NCBI GenBank assembly: GCA_945862265.1
Contig: CAMAXP010000008.1
Span: forward strand, 64,543-113,937
Reading direction: 5' to 3'
DNA length: 49,395 nt
From: Bordetella parapertussis
GTDB lineage: Bacteria > Pseudomonadota > Gammaproteobacteria > Burkholderiales > SG8-39
Shown: one piece after another, positions 8,160 to 16,481 of the stretch
Layout: every line of letters begins with the position of its first letter
Numbering within the stretch: the stretch's first letter is position 1
Made by a program: the position numbers and the translations under genes
Notes under the pieces: model-generated
What the model was told of the DNA's origin: nothing
Database searches by the model: none
What the model saw: the letters and a program-made list of their open reading frames with translations, nothing else

Positions 8160-9095
8160 TCATGACGGCTTTCCGGTGCGGGGTGAAGATTTCCAGAACC
8201 GGGGCAATCGGGTGAGGCGCCTAAGAGCGAGCCGTGCTGCGGTAACGCTGTCCTCTTCGCGCGCGGCAAGCCAGCCCCGGATGAACGGCGCGGATCCTCC
8301 GGCAGCCGGCAGTGCGGCGAGAAGGCGCGAGGCGGTTGCCGCGTCATTGAGCGCGCCCAGAGAATCCTGAAGCGCAACCAGTTCGCGCAGGTAGCGCCGT
8401 ACGGACCTGGCGGCGTAAAGCGAGCCGAAGAACTCGACTGCATAGCGCAGCCGTTTGGCGCAGATCCGCGTCCGGTGGCGCTCTGCGGGCGTTCCGCTTC
8501 CGCCGAGGGCTGCCGCTTGGCGCAGAAGTCGTTTGTGCAGCTTGCGTACCTGGCCCGCTGCGTAGTCCGGCAATCGAAGAGCGACGTTCGGTGCGGTTGG
8601 GCCCTTGGCAATCCAGTGTTCGATGGCCGCAACCAACGCGGCATGGCGCGCGGAACCGAGCGCTTCACGCACGCGCTGCCGGGCCTTGGTGCGCTGTCGT
8701 CGGGCAGCGCCCAGCAGCCGCGCCATCTCGCGGGCGGCCTCCGCGCAGGCCGTTCCGGAAGCGGCATACGCCCGCCCTGCCGGGGGCAGCGTGACTGCCA
8801 ACAGCACGTCCCAGTCCCGGGCCGCACCCAGGGTGCCCGACAGCCACTTGAGTTCCGTGCGGAGGAGGTAGGCCGCCGCGTCCGCAGGCCCGGTCAGGCG
8901 CAGCGCCGAGCGCATGCGGCGCAGCGCAATGCGCGCCTGGTGCAGGAATTCGGTGTTCCGCGAGGTGGCCGCATCCGGTGCGTTGGCGTTGAACTGCTCC
9001 AGGCAGGCGCGCACGAGTTGCTGCAGGGCCTCGTCCAGGGTCCAGTGCGAGTCAAGCGCGATGGGGACGGCCTTTGCGGGCGCGGCGGCGTTCAT
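8160..9095 (-). CDS. CHAD domain-containing protein
   Basis: 311 residues, alpha-helical and rich in Ala and Arg, with the CHAD signature FLHQARIALRRMRSALRL and repeated basic helices. CHAD domains are helical bundles with conserved histidines and basic residues that bind polyphosphate. Many are fused to, or sit beside, a CYTH triphosphatase; here there is no CYTH domain or neighbour. It converges on the SDR gene with a 20-base gap and diverges from the ferritin-like gene. A role in polyphosphate granule association is a family-based inference. Confidence 0.85.
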   Translation of the reverse strand: MNAAAPAKAVPIALDSHWTLDEALQQLVRACLEQFNANAPDAATSRNTEFLHQARIALRRMRSALRLTGPADAAAYLLRTELKWLSGTLGAARDWDVLLAVTLPPAGRAYAASGTACAEAAREMARLLGAARRQRTKARQRVREALGSARHAALVAAIEHWIAKGPTAPNVALRLPDYAAGQVRKLHKRLLRQAAALGGSGTPAERHRTRICAKRLRYAVEFFGSLYAARSVRRYLRELVALQDSLGALNDAATASRLLAALPAAGGSAPFIRGWLAAREEDSVTAARLALRRLTRLPRFWKSSPRTGKPS

Positions 9096-9171
9096 CCGCG
9101 ACAGCTTACTCCGCGCCTGCCTCGACGGCCGGGGGCAATCGGCCTACCATCGCAGCGAAGAGGAGGTGGAC

Positions 9172-10236
9172 ATGTCAACGCTGTTTCGTTACGCACTCCC
9201 GGTAGAGGAGACGCACTGGAAAGTCGACGGCAAAGTGGAGGCCTCTTTCACCTGGGACTACGACGCCCGCAGCGAGGACCTCCTTAACCTGTACACCAAG
9301 GGAAAGCGCCAGCAGTGGGATGCCGAGACGCGCATCGACTGGACCCTGCCGGTCAATCCCGAAGACCCCATGGAAATGGACGAGACGGTGCTGCCGCTCT
9401 ACGGCACGCCGTTCTGGGACAAGCTCTCCGAGAAGCAGAAAGTCGACCTGCGTTACCACAACCAGGTCTACCAGTTGTCGCAGTTCCTCCATGGAGAGCA
9501 GGGCGCGCTGGTGTGCGCCGCGCGCATCGTGCAGGATGTGCCGACCATCGAATCGAAGTTCTACGCGGCCACGCAGGTCATGGACGAGGCGCGCCATGTC
9601 GAGGCCTTCCGCCGGCTGCTTACTGACAAGTACCGGATGGTGTACCCGATATCGCCGCCGCTGAAGGACCTGCTTGAGAAGACCCTCACCGACCCGCGCT
9701 GGGATTTCACCTACCTCGGCATGCAGGTGCTGATCGAGGGCCTCGCGCTGGTCGCCTTCCAGAGCATCCGCGACTACTCGAAGAACCTGCTGTGCCGGCA
9801 GGTGAACGCCTACGTGATGCAGGACGAGGCGCGACACGTCGCCTTCGGGCGCATGGCGCTGAAGGACTACTACCCGCAGCTGACCGAGGCCGAACGCAGG
9901 GAGCGGGAGGAGTTCGTGATCGAAGGTGCGCTCCACCTCAGGGACCGGCTGCGCTCGCCGGAGATGTGGGAGAACCTCGGTTACGACCCGAAGGAGATCC
10001 TGCCCGCGCTGGAATCGTCCGAGGGCAACATCCGCTACCGGATGCGGTTGTTCTCACGCATCGTGCCCACCGTGCGCGACATCGGCCTGTGGAGCCCGCG
10101 TGTGCAGAAGGCCTTCACCGACATGGGTGTGATGAAGTACGCGACCACCGACGCCGAAGCCATGCTGGAAAAGGACGGCCAGGTCGCCGAGGAATTCGAC
10201 CGGCGGATGAAGGAAGGGTGGGAAAAGTCAGCCTAG
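9172..10236 (+). CDS. Ferritin-like diiron protein
   Basis: 354 residues from ATG 9172, fixed by a near-perfect ribosome site AGGAGGTGG at 9161-9169. An upstream in-frame start would overlap the divergent CHAD gene. Two copies of the metal motif DEARHV (E139/H142 and E219/H222), with E109 and E189 as likely remaining ligands, give the four-Glu/two-His set of a ferritin-like four-helix diiron centre. It resembles diiron oxygenase/oxidase proteins (AurF or R2-like in fold), but the reaction is not evident. Its TAG stop overlaps the stop of the convergent Bug gene in a shared CTAG. Confidence 0.8.
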   Translation: MSTLFRYALPVEETHWKVDGKVEASFTWDYDARSEDLLNLYTKGKRQQWDAETRIDWTLPVNPEDPMEMDETVLPLYGTPFWDKLSEKQKVDLRYHNQVYQLSQFLHGEQGALVCAARIVQDVPTIESKFYAATQVMDEARHVEAFRRLLTDKYRMVYPISPPLKDLLEKTLTDPRWDFTYLGMQVLIEGLALVAFQSIRDYSKNLLCRQVNAYVMQDEARHVAFGRMALKDYYPQLTEAERREREEFVIEGALHLRDRLRSPEMWENLGYDPKEILPALESSEGNIRYRMRLFSRIVPTVRDIGLWSPRVQKAFTDMGVMKYATTDAEAMLEKDGQVAEEFDRRMKEGWEKSA

Positions 10237-11195
10237 TCCAGCTTTGCCCCCGAGGCCGTAACCGCTTCGCGCCAGCGCTCGGTGTCCTTCTTCACGAACT
10301 CGCCGAACTGCTGTGGGGTGCCGGTCACGACTTCGAGGCCCTGCGAAGCGAACCTTTCACGTAGTGTCGGGTCCGCGAGGACTTTGGTGATTTCCGCATT
10401 GAGGCGCGCAATGACCGCTGCGGGCGTGCCGGCGGGCACCATCACGCCCTGCCAGCCTACCGCCGCATAGTCCTTGAGGCCGGCCTCGGCCATGGTCGGT
10501 ACATCCGGCGCGGCAGGAGAGCGTGTCGTGCTCGTGATCGCGAGCGCCTTGATGCGGCCGCTTTTCACGTGGGGCAGTGCAGTGAGCAGGTCGTTCGACA
10601 ACACCTGCACTTCTTTTGCGACCAGCGCATTGAGCGCGGCGGCCGCGCCCTTGTATGGCACATGGACGATGTCGATGCCGGCCTGCAGCTTGAACAGTTC
10701 CATCGCGAGGTGCGGGAAGGTGCCGTTGCTCGCCGAGGAGTAGTTGAGCTTGCCGGGGCTGGCTTTTGCGAGCTTCACGAGGTCGGCGATGCTGTTGGCC
10801 GGCACGTTGTCTGCGACGAGGATCAGGTTGGGGATGAACACCATGTTCACCACCGGTGCGAAGGCCCTGGCGCTGTCGTACGGCAAGGACTTGTACAGGC
10901 TCGGGTTGATCGAGATATTGGTGTTGGCGTAGAGCAGCGTGTGGCCGTCGGCCGGTGACTTGGCGACGATGTCCGCGCCCAGCGTCGCGCCCGCCCCGGG
11001 ACGGTTGTCGATGACGAAGGGCTGGCCCATCGACGCGGCCAGCTTGTCGCCGATGAGACGCGCGAGGATGTCGGCCGAGCCCGCGGGCGGGAAGGGCACG
11101 ACGAAGCGCACGGGTTTGGTCGGGAAGTCCTGCGCCACGGCACAGGAACAGGCGAACAGCATGAGTGCGGCGAGCCGCAGGGTAAAGCGAGTCAT
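10233..11195 (-). CDS. Bug/TctC-family substrate-binding protein (2)
   Basis: 320 residues with a signal peptide (MTRFTLRLAALMLFACSCA, cleavage near VAQ) and Bug marks [36 protein letters not shown] and HVPYKG. A GAGGAG ribosome site precedes the ATG. It is the last gene of a minus-strand unit GNAT (12459) - SDR (11962) - Bug; 23 bases separate it from the SDR stop. The ligand is unknown, probably a carboxylate acted on by the linked SDR pathway. Confidence 0.92.
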   Translation of the reverse strand: MTRFTLRLAALMLFACSCAVAQDFPTKPVRFVVPFPPAGSADILARLIGDKLAASMGQPFVIDNRPGAGATLGADIVAKSPADGHTLLYANTNISINPSLYKSLPYDSARAFAPVVNMVFIPNLILVADNVPANSIADLVKLAKASPGKLNYSSASNGTFPHLAMELFKLQAGIDIVHVPYKGAAAALNALVAKEVQVLSNDLLTALPHVKSGRIKALAITSTTRSPAAPDVPTMAEAGLKDYAAVGWQGVMVPAGTPAAVIARLNAEITKVLADPTLRERFASQGLEVVTGTPQQFGEFVKKDTERWREAVTASGAKLD

Positions 11196-11218
11196 CGTTG
11201 TCTCCTCGTCATGTTTTT

Positions 11219-11962
11219 CTAGGCCAGCGCGCCGTCTACGGCGATCGTCTGGCCGGTGACCCAGCTTGCCGCATCGCTGGCAAGAAACAAGGCCACGTTC
11301 GCAACTTCCTCCGGCGTGCCCATCCGCCCCATCGGGCAGCGGGCCAGCACGTGTTCGTAGATCTGGGGGTTGTTCTGCCGGTTGACGTCCCAGGTGCCGC
11401 CCTTGAAGTAGATCGGGCCCGGGGCGATGCAGTTCACGCGGACCAGCTTCGGGGCGTACTGCACCGCCTGCGTCTTCGTGTACTGGATGATCGCCGCCTT
11501 GACCGCGCCGTAGGGCGGGGTGCGCACGCTCGGGCGCAGCCCGGCCAGCGCGGTGATGTGGACGATGGACCCCTTGCTCTTCTCGAGGAAGGGCAAGGCT
11601 GCGTAGGAGGCGCGCACGGGGGCCATCAGGTCCACGCCTATGCTCGCCGCCCAGCCGGCCTCGTCGTCCGAACGCCCGAAGGCCGAAGCGTTATTGACGA
11701 GCACGTCGAGGCCGCCAAGCGAAGCGGCCGCGGCGTTCACGTACGCGGTCACCGCGGGGCCGTCGGCGAGGTCGCAGACTGCGGCGTGGACCTTGTTGCC
11801 CAGCGCGCGCAGTTCTTTTTCGGTCTCGCGCAACGCACCTTCGCTGCGCGCGCAGATCGATACGTTGGCGCCGGCGGCGGCAAATGCCAGCGCAATCGAC
11901 CGGCCGATGCCGCGGCTGCCGCCGGCGACGGCGACGTTCTTTCCCTTGAATGTGATGTTCAT
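11219..11962 (-). CDS. SDR family protein with altered catalytic serine
   Basis: 247 residues from ATG 11962, overlapping the GNAT stop by 4 bases; the longer in-frame start at 12100 lies within GNAT. Cofactor motif AGGSRGIG, NNAS, and Y151-X3-K155. The position 13 residues before the tyrosine, normally the catalytic serine, is alanine (A138, preceded by T137). The close paralogue at 27692-28441 keeps S138. Activity may be reduced, may use T137, or may differ (reductase to isomerase-like or scaffold). Ends with the usual AVDG. The two paralogues share long identical stretches, such as a 19-residue run at residues 19-37. Confidence 0.88.
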   Translation of the reverse strand: MNITFKGKNVAVAGGSRGIGRSIALAFAAAGANVSICARSEGALRETEKELRALGNKVHAAVCDLADGPAVTAYVNAAAASLGGLDVLVNNASAFGRSDDEAGWAASIGVDLMAPVRASYAALPFLEKSKGSIVHITALAGLRPSVRTPPYGAVKAAIIQYTKTQAVQYAPKLVRVNCIAPGPIYFKGGTWDVNRQNNPQIYEHVLARCPMGRMGTPEEVANVALFLASDAASWVTGQTIAVDGALA

Positions 11963-12459
11963 GCGTCTCCTTGTGATTGGCCTGCCAATTTTTCCAGCGC
12001 CTCGCCCGTGACGCGGAACAGGCGCCATTCGTCCAGGCGCTTGGCACCGAGGCTCTCGTAGAACCGGATCGATGGGGTGTTCCAGTCGAGCACCATCCAT
12101 TCGAAGCGCCCGCAGTTGCGCTGGTGGGCGATGCGGGCGGTGGCGAGGAGGAGCGCCTTGCCGTATCCACGTCCGCGGTGCTCCTGCTTTACGAAGAGGT
12201 CTTCAAGGTAGAGGCCCTTCCTGCCGAGGAAGGTCGAGAAATTGTGGCAGTAGATCGCCATGCCCACGGCTTCGCCGTCCACGCGGCAGATCAATGCCTC
12301 CGCGGGACTGTCGGAGGCGAACAGTTCGCGTTCGAGCATCGCCTCGTCCGTGCTCACCATGTGCGCGAGCTTCTCGTAGTCGGCCAGCGCGCGGATGAGA
12401 CCCAGCAGTTCGCGGGCGTCTTCGCGCGTGGCGGGGCGGATGTCGGGGGTGGGTTTCAT
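11959..12459 (-). CDS. GNAT family N-acetyltransferase (SSAT-like)
   Basis: 166 residues. The acetyl-CoA-binding motif A is visible as LYLEDLFVKQEHRGRGYGKA (RGRGYGKA pyrophosphate loop), followed by NTPSIRFYESLGA. NFSTFLGRKGLYLEDLF is characteristic of the spermidine/diamine acetyltransferase-like branch, so a polyamine or amino-group substrate is plausible. First gene of a minus-strand unit; its end overlaps the SDR start in ATGA. Confidence 0.88.
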   Translation of the reverse strand: MKPTPDIRPATREDARELLGLIRALADYEKLAHMVSTDEAMLERELFASDSPAEALICRVDGEAVGMAIYCHNFSTFLGRKGLYLEDLFVKQEHRGRGYGKALLLATARIAHQRNCGRFEWMVLDWNTPSIRFYESLGAKRLDEWRLFRVTGEALEKLAGQSQGDA

Positions 12460-12520
12460 GCGGACCTGCTATGACGAAGCGGTAGCTGCAATGCTACCCG
12501 GTATTGCTATAGTGCCGGCC

Positions 12521-13117
12521 ATGCGAATACTGCGCGCCGCCGAGTTCACTGCGCTGCCCTGGAAGAACGGCCTGGGCGTGTCGCGTGTCATTGCTTCCGA
12601 CCCTCCGGGGATGGGCTACGACGCTGTGCACTGGCAGGTGGGGACGACCGCGATCACTGCAGACTGTCCCTTTTCCAGTCTCCCGGGGACGGACCGGCAG
12701 TTCACGCTGCTCGAAGGCCGCGGTGTCGAGCTCAAGTGCCTCGCGCCCGCCGAGGGAGTGAACGTGACCCGCTCGGTTGATGCGCCTTTCGTGCCCTTTG
12801 CCTTTCGTGGTGACTGGGAGACGCACTGCCGGCTGCTGGGCGGGGTCGTGCAGGTGTTCAACGTGATGACCCGGCGCGGCCGGGCCGAGGCGAAACTGAG
12901 GATCACGCGCTGGAGCGGGGACATGCTGTGCGACCAGCATCCAGGCGAGACCCTGCTGGGCGTGATGCTCGAAGGGGCTGCAACCACCTTGGGCGAGCCT
13001 GGGGCGCTCAAGGGGAACGATACGCTGATGCTCAACGCCCCCGCGGGGGAGCGGCGCGCGATCCATGCCCTCGGTGACGGGGCACGGATCGCGATCGTCA
13101 GGATTGCGAGGGTTTAG
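12521..13117 (+). CDS. hutD: HutD family protein
   Basis: 198 residues from ATG 12521 (MRILRAAEFTALPWKNGLGVSR); an earlier in-frame ATG at 12395 would overlap the divergent GNAT gene. The N-terminal LPWKNGLGVSR is the HutD (DUF886) hallmark, usually WKNGGGxT. The fold is a double cupin proposed to modulate histidine utilisation. No other hut genes occur in the window, so the role here may be different. It stands alone on the plus strand between two minus-strand units. Confidence 0.82.
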   Translation: MRILRAAEFTALPWKNGLGVSRVIASDPPGMGYDAVHWQVGTTAITADCPFSSLPGTDRQFTLLEGRGVELKCLAPAEGVNVTRSVDAPFVPFAFRGDWETHCRLLGGVVQVFNVMTRRGRAEAKLRITRWSGDMLCDQHPGETLLGVMLEGAATTLGEPGALKGNDTLMLNAPAGERRAIHALGDGARIAIVRIARV

Positions 13118-13126
13118 TCCCGCAGG

Positions 13127-13480
13127 TCAGTCAGTCAGCTTGCGCAGCACGTGGCGGCGGTTCTTGGTGAACGGCCGCACGTGGGTCGGCCAGCGGCCGG
13201 CGTCCACGGCATGCGCCCAGCCCGGTCCGGTGAGGACGTCGGCGGTTTCCAGATCGTAGATCGCCATGTAGGCCGGCTCGCCTTCCATCACGATGGTCTT
13301 CTTCTCGCCGCCGAGCACCATGCTGAGCGGCACCATCTTGTAGCGCTTGGCCGAGACCACGCCCGGGACCTTGAGGATCAGGGGAATGTGCTCGGTGTCG
13401 TAGACCTCATTGAAGATCGCTTCCTTGTCGGCATCGATGTCCATGCTGACGGTGAAGATGTAGTTCGCTTTTCCGGCCAT
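13127..13480 (-). CDS. Small dimeric alpha/beta-barrel-like protein (DUF4286-like)
   Basis: 117 residues from ATG 13480 (MAGKANYIFTVSMDID), with an AAAGGA ribosome site; the longer in-frame start at 13606 would overlap the neighbouring aldolase gene. The pattern EVYDTEHIPLILKVPGVVSA is typical of small ferredoxin-like dimeric barrel proteins related to DUF4286/EthD-like families. No catalytic residue is obvious. 55 bases separate it from the aldolase gene upstream on the same strand, so it may belong to that operon. Confidence 0.68.
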   Translation of the reverse strand: MAGKANYIFTVSMDIDADKEAIFNEVYDTEHIPLILKVPGVVSAKRYKMVPLSMVLGGEKKTIVMEGEPAYMAIYDLETADVLTGPGWAHAVDAGRWPTHVRPFTKNRRHVLRKLTD

Positions 13481-13535
13481 GATGCGCAGTCCTTTGCAAG
13501 GGGGGAGGTGACACCGCAATCTTACCAGCCGCGGA

Positions 13536-14675
13536 TCACCAGCCCGAGAATCGCTCCCACGTGTCCGCAATGCGATCCGAGCCGTCGAGCACGCTGTAGC
13601 GGTCATACTGCGCCGCCGTGGCGCAGGCGTGGTTGGGCAGGATGCGCAGCCGCGTGCCCACGGGCAGGTCGGGCAGGCGGGCCGGGTCGCCGCTGCGGTG
13701 GCTGATGATGCCGTGCTCCTGGCTCGCGTCCGACACGATCAGGCCCTCGATCGGCCGGCCCGATTCATCGCAGACGATGCCGTAGCCCTGGTCCAGCGGC
13801 TGCTTCGAGGTGCCGCGGTCGCGCGACATCGCCATCCACCCTGCGTCGGTGAGGACCCAGCCTTTTTCACGCTGGTGGCCGATGACCGTGCCGAGCACGG
13901 AGAGCGCGATGTCGTCCACCTTGCAGACGTCGATGCCCGCCATCACGAGGTCGAAGAACACGAAGACACCAGCGCGCACTTCGGTGACCCCGGCGAGGTT
14001 CTCGCCGTAGGTGGCGGTCGGCGTGGAGCCGACGCTGACGACTGGTGCGGCGAAACCGGCGGCGCGCAGTGCCGTGGCGGCTTCGACGACCGCAGCGCGC
14101 TCCTTTTCGGCGACGGCCCGGATCGCCGCGATGCTGCGGCAGTCGTAGGACCCGCCCGCGTGGGTCATCACGCCGGCGACATCGGCGCCGCTGCCCGCGA
14201 GCGCCCGGGCGATCTCCACGATTTCGGGATTGCCCGGCTTGAGGCCTGCGCGATGGCCGTCGCAGTCGATTTCGACCAGCACGGCGAGCGTCTCGGCCTT
14301 GCCTTTCATCGCGGCGGCGAGAAGGCGCGCGGACTCGAGGCTGTCCAGCACGACGGTAAGCTTCACGCCGCTGCTCACAATCTTGAGCGCGCGGTCCAGC
14401 TTGCCGGGGGCGAACGCCACGCCGTAGAGGATGTCGCGATAGCCGTGGGAGGCGAAGACTTCGGCCTCCTTCAATGTCGAAACGGTGATCGGCCCGGAGT
14501 CGCCCGCGACCATCCGCGTGACCTCGAGGCACTTTGCGGTCTTCACGTGCAGGCGCAGCTTCGAGCCCAGCGCTTCGATGCGCGCGCGCAGGCGCGCGGC
14601 GTTGGCCGTGACCTTGCCGCGCTCGAGGAGGAGCGCGGGCGTGTCGAGGTCGGCGAGCGTCTGTGTTGGAGTCAT
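13536..14675 (-). CDS. D-threonine aldolase/D-serine dehydratase-like PLP enzyme
   Basis: 379 residues from ATG 14675; the open frame continues upstream to 15248 only as a shadow of the HAD gene. Fold-type III (alanine racemase-like) PLP barrel. It starts DLDTPALLLERGKVTANAAR, with the PLP lysine in HVKT (K45), and has a metal site H349-X-C351 in PNHACAT near the C-terminus, as in D-serine dehydratase/D-threonine aldolases. It probably cleaves or dehydrates a D-3-hydroxy amino acid. It overlaps the HAD gene by 4 bases (ATGA), implying translational coupling. Confidence 0.88.
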   Translation of the reverse strand: MTPTQTLADLDTPALLLERGKVTANAARLRARIEALGSKLRLHVKTAKCLEVTRMVAGDSGPITVSTLKEAEVFASHGYRDILYGVAFAPGKLDRALKIVSSGVKLTVVLDSLESARLLAAAMKGKAETLAVLVEIDCDGHRAGLKPGNPEIVEIARALAGSGADVAGVMTHAGGSYDCRSIAAIRAVAEKERAAVVEAATALRAAGFAAPVVSVGSTPTATYGENLAGVTEVRAGVFVFFDLVMAGIDVCKVDDIALSVLGTVIGHQREKGWVLTDAGWMAMSRDRGTSKQPLDQGYGIVCDESGRPIEGLIVSDASQEHGIISHRSGDPARLPDLPVGTRLRILPNHACATAAQYDRYSVLDGSDRIADTWERFSGW

Positions 14676-15310
14676 GTCTGTCCTGCTTGTGAAAGGTAAT
14701 CGTCCACCATTGGACGTAACGTGCGTGCCTGTGCCGCGGGTTCCGGGGCCCCCGGCGGCGCGGTGAGACCGACGCGGTTGTGCCAGAGGGTGTCCATCCC
14801 GACGCGGCCCGTGCCGATCAGGTCGAATCCCGACCCGGCCACGAACAGCACGCGATCCGCGGGCAGGCCGAGTTCGCTCAGGGCCAGCTGGTAGGGCGTC
14901 GGATCCGGTTTGTAGAACCCGGCGCGCTCGGCGGTCACTATGCAGTCGAACGGCACCTTCATGCGTGCGGCCGCACGCTTGCCGAGGCGATCGGAGCAAT
15001 TGGTCACCACGCCGAGGCGGTAGCGGGGCTTCAGGTCGCCGAGCAGCGCCACCGCATCGTCCCAGGGTTGGAGGTCGTCCCACTCCGTGTCGAGGCGGGC
15101 CGCATGGGACGCGGACAGCCCGGTCGCGAGCGCGGCCTGCTCCACGAGTTCCTCGTAGGGGGCGTACGAGCCGCAGCCGTAGGTGAGGCGCAGGTATTCG
15201 GCGCGCCATTTGCGCCCCGGCTCCTCGCCGCCCGCGACGCGGTTCCACAGCGACCAGGAGTCGATGAGGGCGGTCAGCAGGTCGAAGAGGATGGCGTCGT
15301 AACGTTGCAT
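14672..15310 (-). CDS. HAD superfamily hydrolase (haloacid dehalogenase-like)
   Basis: 212 residues from ATG 15310 (MQRYDAILFDLLTALIDSW); in-frame ATGs at 15322 and 15364 are alternatives without a clear ribosome site. HAD motifs: nucleophile D10 in FDLLTALID, TNCSD (motif II), YKPDPTPY (motif III lysine) and VAGSGFDLIG (motif IV). Motif I lacks the second aspartate of phosphatases (DxD), as in the 2-haloacid dehalogenase branch, so it may not be a phosphatase. It is coupled to the D-threonine-aldolase-like gene, suggesting a joint pathway around a D-amino acid or related substrate. Confidence 0.82.
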   Translation of the reverse strand: MQRYDAILFDLLTALIDSWSLWNRVAGGEEPGRKWRAEYLRLTYGCGSYAPYEELVEQAALATGLSASHAARLDTEWDDLQPWDDAVALLGDLKPRYRLGVVTNCSDRLGKRAAARMKVPFDCIVTAERAGFYKPDPTPYQLALSELGLPADRVLFVAGSGFDLIGTGRVGMDTLWHNRVGLTAPPGAPEPAAQARTLRPMVDDYLSQAGQT

Positions 15311-15371
15311 GGGACTAAGCATAGCCCGGCGCAGGGCTGGTTGTGGAGCGGGGTAGTGGCCCATTCCACAG

Positions 15372-16406
15372 TTATGCCAACGCCTCGAATTGGCCCGCCG
15401 CCTCAGGGTGCGATTCCTTCAGCAATTCGATGGCCCGTTTCGCTCCGGCTTTCGCTTTGGCGCGCAGAGGCCTGGACATTGCGGCGATTGCATCGTGCAG
15501 CAGGAAGTCCTGCTCGTGCACGATGGCCGCTGCCAGGAGCGCTGCCTGCGAAAGGTCCTTCTGGGCCTTGGGGTTGTTGCCGCCGCCGCGCATCGAATAC
15601 AGCGCGAGTTTGTGCACACAGAACCGACCTGCATGGGGAACCATGACCGGGACGATCCGGTCGCGCCCGAGCAATATCGATTGCATCGGATCCTGCAGGA
15701 GGAATCGAAGGTGCGGCAATCCGGTCGCATGCGCCCCGAGTTCGGGCACCGCCACAGGCTGGTAGGGTTCGCCTGACGATGGCACCAGCAGGTCGACCTT
15801 GAGGCTCTTTCCGCGCACCTTGAAAGAAGTTGCAGGCGCATTCGGTCGGATCTGCGGCACTTCATGGAACGGCAGCCCGGTATCGGTCAGGAGCTTGAGA
15901 AAGCCGCCTTTCGGCAGCGCTGCAACCTGGATCGGGCCGGCCCGGGCGACGTCGACGTCTTCGGTCATCGCGAACGAGGCGCCCGCGACCCCCAGTTCAT
16001 TCAGGATCGCCCCGAACGCGTGCGTCCCGACGAGGATCCCCCCTTTCCCGAGCAGGCCCGCATTGAAAAGCGCCGCCACGGTGATCAGGGCGGAGTTCTC
16101 CGTGCTGTGAAAACCCACCTTGCGCAGGTCGCGGCTGTAGCCAGCCAGGCTGGCCGCGCCGGCGATCTCGGCCGCCGCCTGCGCGACCCTGGTCACCGTT
16201 TCCGCATCGCCCTCCGGCCCGAGGTATTCCGTAACGCGTTTGCCGAGGGCGTTGTACCGGTACCGATAGATAAATTGCCGGTCGCCGCGCTTTTCTGTCT
16301 GCAGGGATCCGGCGGTTGCGAGCGGAACCGTGGACTGCGTAAGCGCGAGTTCCTTCGCTTGGGCGTAGGCCGTCCGGAACGACAGGTCAAAGAACCGGAG
16401 CTTCAT
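15372..16406 (-). CDS. Nucleotidyltransferase domain protein (GSU2403-like)
   Basis: 344 residues. A nucleotidyltransferase core is visible at GTHAFGAILNELGV (127-140), followed by TEDVDVA with D150 and D152 as likely metal ligands. This matches the NTP_transf_8/GSU2403 family of unknown function. The C-terminal half is helical and basic (RAKAKAGAKRAIELLKES). Related minimal nucleotidyltransferases include toxins of abortive-infection/toxin-antitoxin systems, but no AbiEi-type partner is seen. It has its own AT-rich upstream region with an inverted repeat (16421-16453). A PIN-domain gene precedes it on the same strand, 75 bases upstream. Confidence 0.72.
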   Translation of the reverse strand: MKLRFFDLSFRTAYAQAKELALTQSTVPLATAGSLQTEKRGDRQFIYRYRYNALGKRVTEYLGPEGDAETVTRVAQAAAEIAGAASLAGYSRDLRKVGFHSTENSALITVAALFNAGLLGKGGILVGTHAFGAILNELGVAGASFAMTEDVDVARAGPIQVAALPKGGFLKLLTDTGLPFHEVPQIRPNAPATSFKVRGKSLKVDLLVPSSGEPYQPVAVPELGAHATGLPHLRFLLQDPMQSILLGRDRIVPVMVPHAGRFCVHKLALYSMRGGGNNPKAQKDLSQAALLAAAIVHEQDFLLHDAIAAMSRPLRAKAKAGAKRAIELLKESHPEAAGQFEALA

Positions 16407-16420
16407 GCTGGTGCTGGAGC

Positions 16421-16453
16421 ATTGTGGAACATAATTTAATAATATCCCACAAT
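16421..16453. promoter_or_regulatory. AT-rich palindromic operator/promoter region
   Basis: Inverted repeat with 7-base arms ATTGTGG (16421-16427) and CCACAAT (16447-16453) around a 19-base, strongly AT-rich spacer rich in TAAT steps. It lies 15 bases upstream of the nucleotidyltransferase start (16406). Such base composition is rare in this GC-rich window. The arms could bind a dimeric repressor over the promoter core. The architecture resembles autoregulated toxin-antitoxin or phage-type operators. Binding is inferred, not shown. Confidence 0.5.
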
Positions 16454-16481
16454 TGCACGAAAGGATACGGTCGGTTGGCGG

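Noticed and set aside
14675..15248. Upstream extension of the D-threonine-aldolase-like frame
   Set aside because: The extra 191 residues overlap the HAD gene and lack domain features; the ATG at 14675 gives a normal family length.
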